DNA from: Frigidibacter sp. ROC022
GTDB taxonomy: Bacteria > Pseudomonadota > Alphaproteobacteria > Rhodobacterales > Rhodobacteraceae
Direction of reading: 5' to 3'
Assembly: GCF_024723735.1 (NCBI RefSeq)
Contig: NZ_JANQDU010000005.1
Span: 181,962-245,961, forward strand
Length of the DNA stretch: 64,000 nt
Shown here: in pieces, positions 18,067 to 26,746 of the stretch
Layout: every line of letters begins with the position of its first letter
Position numbering within the stretch: position 1 is the stretch's first letter
The notes under the pieces: generated by a model
Database searches by the model: none
The model's input: only the letters and a program-made list of their open reading frames with translations
What the model was told of the DNA's origin: nothing
Translations under genes and position numbers: made by a program

Positions 18067-18839
18067 ATGCCCGAAGATTGCGTCACCTGGTCCGACCTGA
18101 CCGCCCCCGAGCTGAACCGACTGGCACGCCACAATGCTGCGTCCTGGTGCCCGTGGGCTCGACCGAGCAACACGGCCCACATCTGGCGACCGGGACGGAT
18201 TCGATCCTCGCTGCCGCGGTCTGCGAACGCGCTGCACGATTGTTGACTACAGAGGGCCGGCCCGCTGCCGTCACTCCCGCAATCTGGACCGGACTTACCG
18301 GGCATCATACCGGCTTCGGCGGCACCTTTACGCTGTCACTCGCCACCTTCTCGGCGCTGATCCGGGACATCTGCGCCTCGATCCGAGGCGCGGGTTTCTC
18401 CGACATCGTGCTGGTCAACGGCCACGGCGGCAACATGGCAGCACTCTGGGCGGTCGCCACCGACATCTCCGTGCGCTCGGGCCAGACGGTTTGGAGCACG
18501 ACCTATTTCGTCGAAGCGGCAACCGGGATCGCGGCGGAACTCGAGAGCCAGAGTTCACTGCAGCATGCCTGCGAGGCAGAGACATCGATGATCTGGGCAC
18601 TGTCTCCCGACCAGGTGCGACAGGACCGCCTGACCGATGGGCCCGGCTTCGACATGGCCGCATCGATGCAGCCGCGCCTGCGGGCCTTCGAACCCTTCTC
18701 GAACCTCACCGCGAGCGGCGTCTCGGGGTTCGCAAGGCGGGCAACGCCCGAGAAGGGCGAGCGTCTGCTCGCCAGTGCCGCCCGCATTCTCGCAAGCAGC
18801 CTCGTACGGCGAAACACGCCGAGCCCGACCGAAAGCTGA
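18067..18839 (+). pseudogene. Creatininase-family amidohydrolase, one frameshift
   Basis: GGAAGG precedes ATG at 18067 (MPEDCVTWSDLTAPELNRLA). Near 18141 the frame must shift to enter CVLVPVGSTEQHGPHLATGT, the hallmark creatininase motif with metal-binding Glu and His. The rest is intact: LTGHHTGFGGTFTLS, LVNGHGGNMAAL, and CEAETSMIW. A downstream restart is possible but would lack the first beta strand. One missing base would restore a protein of about 256 residues. Confidence 0.78.
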
Positions 18840-18850
18840 AAGGAACCGCC

Positions 18851-19082
18851 ATGGCCGCCCCCCCTATCTCCATCTCTTGCCTGCGGCGACCTCGTCTTCC
18901 AGCCGGGCCAAGTGCCCGCCGATCCCGCGACAGGCACTGCGCCGCAAGAGTTCGACGGTCAGGCGAGCGCCGCGCTCGACACATGGCTTTTCGAAGCCCC
19001 CTACCCGGTTCGCGCCGTCTTGGTCGCGAAACGGCCCCACGCGCGCTATCGGGTCGAGTTCCGGGCCATGGCGCATCGCTGA
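18851..19082 (+). pseudogene. RidA/YjgF-family gene with frameshift and internal deletion
   Basis: After MAAPPISI a shift leads to SLACGDLVFQPGQVPADPAT, the conserved N-terminal half of a Rid-family enamine/imine deaminase. The sequence then jumps from FDGQASAALD to FEAPYPVRAVLVAK and RYRVEFRAMAHR, the last two strands. About 50 residues of the middle are missing. At 77 codons it is too short for the roughly 125-residue Rid fold. Confidence 0.7.
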
Positions 19083-19105
19083 GCCCCCGGAAAGGACCGA
19101 ACACC

Positions 19106-20155
19106 ATGACCATTTCCTTCTTCGACGGCCACAACGACGCTCTCTTCCGCCTCGCCGGATACGATCATCCCGCCCCGGAGCAGCTGTTCCTGGCCGGTCG
19201 CCCCGACGGCCATATCGACTTGCCGCGCGCGCGGCGCGGCGGAATGATCGGCGGGTTCTTCGCGCTCTACGCCGAATCCGCAACCGGGCTCGATTTCTCG
19301 ATCTTCGAGGGCGATTCCTATTGCGCGCCCCTGCCCCCCGAGGTCCCGCGCGCCACCGCCTGGGACGCAATGGCCCGCCAGATCGCGATCCTGAACCGGC
19401 TGATCGCCGCCTCGGACGGTGCCGTCCGGCTGTGCAGGACGGCGACCGAGATCGATGCGGCCCGGGCCGGCGGGCAACTGGCGATCGTGCTGCATGTCGA
19501 AGGGGCCGAGGCGATCGACGAAGACCTCGTCATGCTCGACATCCTCTACAAGTTGGGCCTGCGCTCGCTCGGCCCGGTCTTGAGCCGTCCGACCCGCTTT
19601 GCCGAGGGCGTGCCGATGGCCTTTCCGGCTTCGCCGGACACCGGTCCCGGCCTGACCAAGGCGGGCGAACGGCTGGTCCGCGCCTGCAACGCGAAGGGCA
19701 TCATGATAGACCTGAGCCACCTGAACGAGTCCGGCTTCTGGGATGTCGTCCGCCTGTCCGACGCGCCGCTCGTCGCGACACATTCGAATCTGCATTCGCT
19801 CTGCCCCTCGTCCCGCAATCTCACCGACCGTCAGCTCGATGCGATCCGCGACAGCGACGGGCTGGTCGGCATCAACCTCGCCACCTGCTTTCTGCGCGAC
19901 GACGGCAAGATGACTGCTGAAACGCCGATGGATCCTCTGTTGGACCATTTCCTCGGGCTGATCGAGCGGCTGGGCGAGGAACGCGTCGCACTGGGGTCCG
20001 ATTTCGATGGCGCGATCGTGCCCGAGGCGGTCCGCGACGTGGCGGGCGTGCCCGCGATCTTCGAGGGCCTGCGCGCGCGGGGCCTGGATGACCCGTTGCT
20101 GGTAAAACTCGCCTTCGGCAACTGGATGCGGATCATCCGAACAACGATCGGGTGA
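19106..20155 (+). CDS. M19-family membrane dipeptidase homologue
   Basis: A 349-residue zinc dipeptidase (renal dipeptidase family) that hydrolyses dipeptides, in some members with D-residues. HxD metal ligands are His9 and Asp11 in FDGHNDALFRL; the bridging Glu is in LHVEGAEAI; THSNLHSL and GSDFDGA supply further ligands. GGAAAGGACC precedes the ATG at 19106. No signal peptide, so cytoplasmic. It is the last and only undamaged gene of the decayed operon. Its position suggests the operon imported and broke down a peptide- or opine-like compound. Confidence 0.9.
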   Translation: MTISFFDGHNDALFRLAGYDHPAPEQLFLAGRPDGHIDLPRARRGGMIGGFFALYAESATGLDFSIFEGDSYCAPLPPEVPRATAWDAMARQIAILNRLIAASDGAVRLCRTATEIDAARAGGQLAIVLHVEGAEAIDEDLVMLDILYKLGLRSLGPVLSRPTRFAEGVPMAFPASPDTGPGLTKAGERLVRACNAKGIMIDLSHLNESGFWDVVRLSDAPLVATHSNLHSLCPSSRNLTDRQLDAIRDSDGLVGINLATCFLRDDGKMTAETPMDPLLDHFLGLIERLGEERVALGSDFDGAIVPEAVRDVAGVPAIFEGLRARGLDDPLLVKLAFGNWMRIIRTTIG

Positions 20156-20642
20156 GGACCGGGCTCAGGGATCTGCCGCGGACAGCCGTTGAGCCTCTAT
20201 GCCCAGAACGTTGTAGTCATCCACCTTTGTTCGGGCCGAAGTCGGCTGCTTCCGGCGTCGTGCGTTGACCGTCAGATGGCTGCCCCGAACACTGCGCCTG
20301 ATGCTCGTGACGCCTGCGTAAATCAGCGCGACGGCATCGCTCGTGAAGGCTCGGGTGATGAGAACCACGACACGACTGGATTCATCCCCCTGGAAGCAGG
20401 GAAGTGTGGTCACTTTCACCCGGGCATCTCGGTCAATACCATTCGGAATTGTCCCTGGCGTTGTAAGGCAAGAGTGTCACTCTCTGACCTGATGAGAAGA
20501 GTCAGTTAGGTCGGTCATGGGATGGGTATCCATGAGCGAGTGTGAGTTGAACTACGTGGAGGTGCCGGCGCAGGTTGTTGATTGCCGCCTGACGCCGGCG
20601 AACGCGCACAACTGATGACCCAGACCCCAAGGTCAACTGAGA
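20156..20642. other. Gap between dipeptidase and defence operon; no recognised gene
   Basis: Lower GC than the flanks. It holds two overlapping opposite open frames (20165-20419 minus and 20189-20509 plus) and a 27-codon frame from 20532 (MSECELNYVEVPAQVV), none of which I recognise. An inverted repeat GCCGGCG / CGCCGGC (20564-20599, 22-nt loop) lies about 45-80 bp beyond the stop of the last defence gene and could end that transcript. The mixed composition suggests a mobile-element scar, but no transposase motif is visible. Confidence 0.4.
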
Positions 20643-22664
20643 TCAAATTAGGTCCTCAAGAAATTCAGAAACCCGGCCGGCACCTGACACCCATAAGCGC
20701 TCCCTGGCTCGGGTCGCCGCAACGTAAAGAAGATGGCGTTCCGTCGCCATGATTTCCTCAATCATCGCCTCGTCCCGCGCTTCCAGAAGACGATCCTCTT
20801 TTGGGATCACATCTTCGTCGCATGCCATGACCGCGACAGCGCGATACTCGGCCCCCTTCGCATCGTGCATGACCCGGACCTCCGGCTCCACTTCGCGACT
20901 TGTCAACGTTAGGAAGAGCTCTTTGGCTGCCTTGGCGCGGGGAATCTCGTCCTCGCTACGGACCAAAAGAGCGACCTCTGACCCGGTGACATCAATGGCA
21001 GCCAGATCGGCTAGCCAGGCGGCCACGGCCTTGATCTCTGCATCAGCATCGGGGAATTCGGTGATCTCAGGAGGCGGGCCATCGAACAGGGACACGACGC
21101 CAGTGCGGCGGTCTTCGTTGCCATCCGCCTCGGTCAGGCTGACCGGCAGCAGTCGGTCGGACTGACTGCGAATTTGCTGCGACGTGCGGTAATTGACCTT
21201 CAAGCTACGCGAACGCCCGCGCACATCCACCCCAGCTGCTTTCCAGGGGAATGGCGCGCGGAAGATCCGTTGACCGATATCCCCGGCGAAGAACAGGCCA
21301 TTTGGCCTGTCTCCGGCAAGCGCGGCAAGGAAATGTAGTTCCGGCACCGAAATATCTTGCGCCTCGTCCACCACTGCATGCGTGAATGGCCGAGATGCAC
21401 CACCCCGATAATGCGCCGCGAGCGCGTGGAGCATCTGCGCGCGGGTTCGCTTGCCTTGTCCCTTCAGCGCGGCTCGCGTAGCGGCGAAGACGTCCCACAG
21501 TGCATCCCTGCGCGACGCCGCCATTCGCGTGAGCCGGCCCAGGCGAGGCAGATCCCGGTAGGCATCGCGATCCGCGACCGCCCAGGCATCCACGACGAGT
21601 CGCCATTCATCCTCCAGGAAACCCTGGTCCACCTTCACATCCGCGTCTGCCGCAGCTTTGGTCAATGCCTCGGCGACATCATCGGGTGTCGCCTCATCAA
21701 TCGAGCCAAAGACTTTGGCGTAAAGATCGTGAGCCAGTGCCCCCAGTACGGATGTCGTGATCCGGTCTCGAACCGCCTTGTCAGGCAGCAGCATGGGCAG
21801 CTTCGCCGAAAGGCCATCGGCCAGACGCTGGTTGAAGGTCGTGAGCAGGACATGGGCATCGGTATTCTCGCGCGCCAGGCGGGCGGCCCGGTGCAGGGCA
21901 ACGACAGTCTTTCCGGTTCCGGCCGAGCCGATCACCCTTGCCGGGCCGTTGAAGTTGCGGTCCACGAATTCCTTCTGCGCGGGATGCAGCCAGACAGTCC
22001 ATTTCTCCCAAGGTGCCTCAAGCGCTGCCGCGAGGTCGGCTTCCGTTGTGGTAAGCCTGAAACGGCGCGCCGCATCGGGGTGTTCGTAGGGGTCCTCCGC
22101 CCGGGGCGCTGGTGTAGGCCGTTCGCCTGTGGCTGCCTGCAATAGCGCTTCGCCGGCCTCCTGCGGAAGATGGCTGGCGATGTCCAGGACGGTATCCTCG
22201 GTCGCTTCGCGCACCGTGTCCAGCCAGTCCTCGGGCACGCCCCAGGACAGCAGCGTCTCGTCGTCCTCTTCGGCAAAGAGCCGCGGCTTCTTCACCGCTT
22301 CCTCTACATAGCGCTGGATGATCACGTCTTCGACCGTCTCGCGGATCTCGACGATCTGCGCAGCGCCGGTGCGCGGGTGGACGTCGATCCGGCGGCGCTC
22401 GGCCCAGGCATAGGCGTCATCATGATGCCCGACCCAGGCCAGCAGCGTGGCGCCGCCCTTCTTGTGCAGGACAAGCCGGATGTCGCGGTTCACGCGTGCC
22501 GTCCAGAAATGCGGATCGCGCGCACGGTCCACCCTGTGCATCTGGAGCCCCGGATTGTCCGGGTTCATCTGCGCATCGAAAGCCGCGGTCTTGGCGGCCT
22601 TCTGCTCCTGGCCAGAAAGCTTGGCCAGCGCGTCCGAGAAAGTGTCGGCAATGCGAAAGGTCAT
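20643..22664 (-). CDS. UvrD/Rep-like helicase with RelE-like N-terminal domain
   Basis: A 673-residue protein. Residues 1 to about 95 resemble a RelE/ParE-type fold: TFSDALAKLSGQEQ, then WTARVNRDIRLVLHKK and TLLAWVGHHDDAYAWAERR. An acidic linker follows. The superfamily 1 helicase has Walker A GSAGTGKT at 246-253, Walker B/motif II VVDEAQD at 431-437, motif III GDIGQRIFR, motif IV VNYRTSQQIR, and motif VI VAATRARERLWVSG. The ATG overlaps the DUF4357 stop (ATGA). It is the last gene of the defence operon. Catalytic residues of true RelE toxins cannot be confirmed by eye. Confidence 0.85.
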   Translation of the reverse strand: MTFRIADTFSDALAKLSGQEQKAAKTAAFDAQMNPDNPGLQMHRVDRARDPHFWTARVNRDIRLVLHKKGGATLLAWVGHHDDAYAWAERRRIDVHPRTGAAQIVEIRETVEDVIIQRYVEEAVKKPRLFAEEDDETLLSWGVPEDWLDTVREATEDTVLDIASHLPQEAGEALLQAATGERPTPAPRAEDPYEHPDAARRFRLTTTEADLAAALEAPWEKWTVWLHPAQKEFVDRNFNGPARVIGSAGTGKTVVALHRAARLARENTDAHVLLTTFNQRLADGLSAKLPMLLPDKAVRDRITTSVLGALAHDLYAKVFGSIDEATPDDVAEALTKAAADADVKVDQGFLEDEWRLVVDAWAVADRDAYRDLPRLGRLTRMAASRRDALWDVFAATRAALKGQGKRTRAQMLHALAAHYRGGASRPFTHAVVDEAQDISVPELHFLAALAGDRPNGLFFAGDIGQRIFRAPFPWKAAGVDVRGRSRSLKVNYRTSQQIRSQSDRLLPVSLTEADGNEDRRTGVVSLFDGPPPEITEFPDADAEIKAVAAWLADLAAIDVTGSEVALLVRSEDEIPRAKAAKELFLTLTSREVEPEVRVMHDAKGAEYRAVAVMACDEDVIPKEDRLLEARDEAMIEEIMATERHLLYVAATRARERLWVSGAGRVSEFLEDLI

Positions 22665-23002
22665 GGAAGGGCTGCCAGGTCCTCTTTCAACGATTTTCCG
22701 GTGACCGTGTTCCTCCAGTATTGGGGTGCACTCAGATTTCCATCATTGATGACATCGCCAGCCGCAGATGCGCTGCTGAACTCGTAATCCTTCTGGAAGA
22801 CCCAGAGCCTTGGGTTTCCGGGATCAGGTGCAAGTATGCCCTTGCGAACCAGTTCATCCGTCAGCCAATTCTTCCGTTTCACATTCGGCGATCCATCCCT
22901 CATCGCTGTCGACCCCGCCTTGACGACAAACTTCGGTCGTTTGCCTGGCGTGGAAGGATAGCCGTAAGCCACGGCCAACTGCCGCTCCAGCACATACTCC
23001 AT
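22661..23002 (-). CDS. Small DUF4357-domain protein
   Basis: A 113-residue protein. The core KFVVKAGSTAMRDGSPNVKR, then LTDELVRKG and LWVFQKDYEFSSASAAGDVI, matches DUF4357, a small domain common at the ends of restriction-modification proteins and defence-island genes. The ATG at 23002 has GGGGG about 8 nt upstream; a TTG two codons earlier overlaps the methyltransferase stop and is an alternative. Its stop overlaps the helicase start by 4 bp. Probable nucleic-acid or complex-assembly module; function unknown. Confidence 0.75.
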   Translation of the reverse strand: MEYVLERQLAVAYGYPSTPGKRPKFVVKAGSTAMRDGSPNVKRKNWLTDELVRKGILAPDPGNPRLWVFQKDYEFSSASAAGDVINDGNLSAPQYWRNTVTGKSLKEDLAALP

Positions 23003-23004
23003 GC

Positions 23005-25896
23005 TCAAACCCCCATCACCTTCATCACCTCATCCCCCAGATGGTTGATCACCTTCACCGCCACCCGGCCCGACTTCGGCCGCGGGAACGGCCGCGAGAC
23101 CGTGCGCTTCAGGCTCGCCCAGGCCTCTTCGTCCACCTCCCCCTTCAGCGTCGTCTTGAGCTGCTTGTAGGGGATCTCGGCGCCCGGAAAATAGGCGTGG
23201 CGGACGAAGAAGCTCTGCTCGTCATAGTCGGTGTCGATGAACCAGCAGGCGATGTCCTCCGGGTCCGAGGACGCCACCTCACCGGTCGCGGGGCGGAAGA
23301 TGTCCACGCCGAGCAGGCGCACACGCAGCATCTCGCCCTCTTCGACGATCTCGATATCGGGCTCACCGAAGACCACGAAGAGATTGCCGCCGCCGGATTT
23401 CAAGTCGCCCGCCATGTGCAGGTCGGGGTTCATCCGGGCCTGCAGGATCGGCAGGCGGCCCAGCTTGCGGAACTCGGCGGTGTGGGCGTCGTAGTTGAAG
23501 GCGCAGGTGATCAGGATGTCGAAACCGGCCTCCGCCGCCTCGCGCGCGGCGGCTGTCAGGTCGGCACGTTGCAGGGTGCCGTATTCCGGGCCGATCAGGA
23601 TACCGGCGCGGCGTTCGGTCTCTCCCTCCATGTAGCGGCCCTCGGCGGCGAGCCATTCGCCGGGCCAGGCGGTCAGCGAGGTGAAGGTGATCTTGTCTGC
23701 CTTGTCGGCCTGCTGAACGCCAGCCTTGCCAAGGTTCTCAAGGATCGCGGTGCGGTAGTTCTCGGCCTCCTGGGACCGGGCCGAACGCTTGCCATTGGCA
23801 GCGTCGTGCTCCTCGATCAGCTCGCCGTTCTCGTCCACCGCCTGGGTGCGATGCGGCGAGAGGCTTTCGACCGTGAAGGGTCCGGCGACGCGGACGCGCT
23901 TGTTGTCCTCGTAGGGCTTGTCATAGAGGTACTCGTGATCGGCCCTGGCGGCGATGGAGGCGTCGATCTCCTTCTGCCGGGCGATGCGGGCGGCCCAGAA
24001 ATCGGCCAGCGCGGCCTTGGCGGCATCGGGCCAGCCGTCGGGCGCCTCGCGCGGGATCTCCCATTCCATGAAGCCGTTCGCCGGGGCCATCTCGCCGCTG
24101 GGCAATTCGACTTCGCCCGATGCGGTGAAGTCGATCTGCGCGCCCTTGCGGCCGCCGGTCTGAACCTCGAACGGGGCCGGCGGATCGGCCTGGAGCGCGG
24201 CGTTGAGCGCGGCGAGGGCGGCCTCGACCGCGGGCTGCATCCTTTCCCAGATCTCGTCGATCTCGGTGTTCTTGGCGATGTCCCGTAACATGATGTGCGG
24301 CACGCGGTGGTAGACGAAGCCGTGGCGGATGTCGTTGTAGGTGGGCGCGGTGGCGGGGGCCTGGCGTGTCACCTCGGCCTCTTTCTTCTGCCCCTCGGGG
24401 GAGTCCTTGAGGATGTACCAGGAGTATTTCGCCCCCATGATCCGGGCGCGGGCGAGTGCGAGGGCCACGCGAGAGGTGTCGATGGTGATCCAGCGCCGCC
24501 CCCATTGCTCGGCGACATAGGCCGTGGTGCCCGAGCCGCAGGTGGGATCGAGCACGAGGTCGCCGGGGTCGGTTGCAAGAAGCAGGCAACGCGCTATCAC
24601 GCTTTCTACAGTCTGGACGACATACGTTTTATTCGACATGAAGCTCGCACCCACATCCCACCAAGTTGCCGTGATTGGAAAGACTGGGAAGTCGTCGAGA
24701 TAGCGCATGTAGCCGATACGGGAGGTAGTATAACCGACCCTTCGAGATTTCAGGAGGCGGTCCATGCCAATCTCGTTGGTCTTCCAACGAACTTGCATGG
24801 AAGGCTTGTATTCGAGCCCTTCTATGGGGACCGGGAACCAACTGGCGGCTCCTTCGCCTTTATCACGGCCCATTGATTGACTGGTGATGTTGTCGAGAGA
24901 AAAAACTCTACCTTGGGCAACTTCGCTTTCGGAAGCCTGTTTCAGACTCTTCCGCTCGAATGCGCCAATTTCTACCGAGGTGTAATTCGACCCACCTTTC
25001 TCGCCAGGCTTCTTTAACAAAAAGAGCTGGCGGTATTTCAGAGTGTCTTTTCTTTTGGCATACCATATTACGTAGTCAAAGGTCGTGGACAAGTATGGCG
25101 ATGTGTCACCCGAAGTTTTGGCAAATGCAATCTGACTAACAAAATTCTCCTCCCCGAACACCTCATCCATCAGCGCCCGCACCCGGTGAACGTTCTCGTC
25201 TCCGATCTGAACGAAGCAGGATCCGCTCTCGGTCAGCAATTCCCGCGCCACCACCAGACGGTCGCGCAGGTATTGCAGGTAGGAATGTATCCCGTCGCGC
25301 CAGGTGTCGCGAAAGGCCTTCACCTGCTCGGGCTCGCGCGTCAGGTGCTCCAGCTTGCCGTCCTTCACGTCGCGGCTGGTGGTGGACCACTGGAAGTTGG
25401 AGTTGAACTTGATGCCATAGGGCGGGTCGATATAGATCGCCTGCACCTGCCCCTTCAGCCCCTCGCGCTCGGCGAGGCTGGCCATGACCTGCAGCCCGTC
25501 GCCCAGGATCATCCGGTTCGACCATTTCTGGTGGTGGCGATAGAATTCCACCTCGGCCTCGCGGTCCTCGTCGGTCAGGCCGAAATGGTCGAACAGGTCA
25601 ACGCCCGCACCCTCGCCATTGCGTTTGCCCCCTGCCCTCAGGTCCTCGATGATCGCCTTGGGGTGGACCTGTTCCTGCAGGTAGATCGGCGGCGCGTCCA
25701 CGGTGACGGCAGCCTGGTCGATATCCTTGCCCCGCCAGATCATTTGCGGATCGAGGTCAGGGTTGCGCAGCCCGTAGGCCACCTTGATCGGCCGCGCGTC
25801 GTCCGGGTCCATCAGCGGGGCGAGCTCCGGCGTGGGGATGTTCACGCGGTCGTCGGAATGGGTGATGGGTTCGATGGGGGTACGTTTGTCGGTCAT
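23005..25896 (-). CDS. Adenine-specific DNA methyltransferase, type III Mod-like
   Basis: A 963-residue beta-class methyltransferase: catalytic motif IV YIDPPYG (DPPY at 157-160) precedes the SAM-binding motif I LDPTCGSGTT at about 449-458. It would methylate adenine N6 in a recognition site. The C-terminal 450 residues, with no motif I know, probably carry target recognition and partner binding. The ATG at 25896 overlaps the NYN-gene stop (ATGA). Length exceeds ordinary type III Mod proteins of about 600-700 residues. Partner of the restriction subunit upstream. Confidence 0.92.
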   Translation of the reverse strand: MTDKRTPIEPITHSDDRVNIPTPELAPLMDPDDARPIKVAYGLRNPDLDPQMIWRGKDIDQAAVTVDAPPIYLQEQVHPKAIIEDLRAGGKRNGEGAGVDLFDHFGLTDEDREAEVEFYRHHQKWSNRMILGDGLQVMASLAEREGLKGQVQAIYIDPPYGIKFNSNFQWSTTSRDVKDGKLEHLTREPEQVKAFRDTWRDGIHSYLQYLRDRLVVARELLTESGSCFVQIGDENVHRVRALMDEVFGEENFVSQIAFAKTSGDTSPYLSTTFDYVIWYAKRKDTLKYRQLFLLKKPGEKGGSNYTSVEIGAFERKSLKQASESEVAQGRVFSLDNITSQSMGRDKGEGAASWFPVPIEGLEYKPSMQVRWKTNEIGMDRLLKSRRVGYTTSRIGYMRYLDDFPVFPITATWWDVGASFMSNKTYVVQTVESVIARCLLLATDPGDLVLDPTCGSGTTAYVAEQWGRRWITIDTSRVALALARARIMGAKYSWYILKDSPEGQKKEAEVTRQAPATAPTYNDIRHGFVYHRVPHIMLRDIAKNTEIDEIWERMQPAVEAALAALNAALQADPPAPFEVQTGGRKGAQIDFTASGEVELPSGEMAPANGFMEWEIPREAPDGWPDAAKAALADFWAARIARQKEIDASIAARADHEYLYDKPYEDNKRVRVAGPFTVESLSPHRTQAVDENGELIEEHDAANGKRSARSQEAENYRTAILENLGKAGVQQADKADKITFTSLTAWPGEWLAAEGRYMEGETERRAGILIGPEYGTLQRADLTAAAREAAEAGFDILITCAFNYDAHTAEFRKLGRLPILQARMNPDLHMAGDLKSGGGNLFVVFGEPDIEIVEEGEMLRVRLLGVDIFRPATGEVASSDPEDIACWFIDTDYDEQSFFVRHAYFPGAEIPYKQLKTTLKGEVDEEAWASLKRTVSRPFPRPKSGRVAVKVINHLGDEVMKVMGV

Positions 25897-26612
25897 TGCG
25901 AAGCCTCTTCTGACTTTGGGCCCTTGGCCTTCGGATTCTTGAATCCCGAATAGACCCCGTCGATATGTTCGAAAAGCGCGCCATCCACCTGTCGCCAAAG
26001 TGGATCGAGGATGATCTTCAGCCCTTCGCGCCGGGCGAGCTTGGCGGCGGGCACGAAATCCGCATCCCCCGCGACAAGCACGATGGTGTCAGCCTGTTGT
26101 TTCAACGTGATGGAAGCTATGTCGAGGCCAATGCGCATATCGACGGCCTTCTGACGAAAGGTCGCGCGAAAGTCGTCATCGGTCAGGTCTGCGAATGCGC
26201 GGTTTCCCTTGAGCAATTCCTTCAGCACCGCGGGCTTGAGTTCCCAAAGCGAGGCCGGATCGCGGCGCACTTCGCCCAGCCTTACGGCAAGGTTCGACGT
26301 GCGGCGCAGATTGTCGTGAAAAGCCAGTTGAAACCTGGCGGTATCGGACTTGCTATAGTCGATGCCGCGCTTGCTGATCGGCAGATGACCTTTGTCCAGG
26401 TAGGGTTTGGCATCGTAGTAGAATGCGCGGTAGAGCAATTGGCGGGAGTGCGGGAAGCGGACGATCTTGTTGATGCGCGTAAAGTGCGCATGGATCAGAC
26501 GGGCGACCGCTCGGCAAGCCGCATCCGGGTTCCTTGGGTCTGTATCAGGCTGGACTGCCGGCAAACGCCGCATGAAATAGCCGCCGTCGATCAGGATTGC
26601 GACGCGGCTCAT
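25893..26612 (-). CDS. NYN-domain (LabA/PIN-like) nuclease
   Basis: A 239-residue protein. AILIDGGYF at the N-terminus gives the first catalytic Asp; KAVDMRIGLDI and VLVAGDADFVPAAKLARREG supply the later acidic residues of the NYN/PIN-like metal-dependent RNase fold. I chose ATG 26612 (MSRVAILIDGG) since it overlaps the preceding small ORF by ATGA and fits the fold; ATGs at 26630 and 26654 are in frame and possible. A NYN RNase between Mod and Res genes is not part of textbook type III systems. Confidence 0.85.
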   Translation of the reverse strand: MSRVAILIDGGYFMRRLPAVQPDTDPRNPDAACRAVARLIHAHFTRINKIVRFPHSRQLLYRAFYYDAKPYLDKGHLPISKRGIDYSKSDTARFQLAFHDNLRRTSNLAVRLGEVRRDPASLWELKPAVLKELLKGNRAFADLTDDDFRATFRQKAVDMRIGLDIASITLKQQADTIVLVAGDADFVPAAKLARREGLKIILDPLWRQVDGALFEHIDGVYSGFKNPKAKGPKSEEASQ

Positions 26613-26746
26613 GTTCGCCACCAGAGACATGAAAAAGCCCCAAGGGGTCGGCATTGGTCTGGATTACTGACCACGCTTACTGCCATGGGGCGGATGGCAG
26701 AAATATAAGCATAAGGCCTACATACCTTCAAGGGTTCTTTTGTCAT
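26609..26746 (-). CDS. 45-codon ORF linking restriction and NYN genes
   Basis: An ATG at 26746 overlaps the restriction-gene stop (ATGA), the frame stays open for 45 codons (MTKEPLKVCRPYAYISAIRP..., ending CLWWRT), and its TGA overlaps the NYN ATG at 26612 (ATGA). Perfect ATGA linkage at both ends is the reason for listing it. There is no recognisable domain and the composition (4 Cys, 2 Trp) is unusual. It may be a real small protein, a translational-coupling leader, or chance. Confidence 0.4.
   Translation of the reverse strand: MTKEPLKVCRPYAYISAIRPMAVSVVSNPDQCRPLGAFSCLWWRT

Noticed and set aside
17106..19082. Frameshifts as sequencing errors only
   Set aside because: Single-base shifts alone could be errors, but the same stretch also carries a nonsense codon, a large deletion junction and an internal deletion in ridA, while all flanking genes are intact. 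Real decay is more likely; reads should still be checked.
26640..26660. CCCCTTGGGGCTTTTT as an intrinsic terminator before the NYN gene
   Set aside because: The palindrome has no room for a loop, so it cannot form a stable hairpin.
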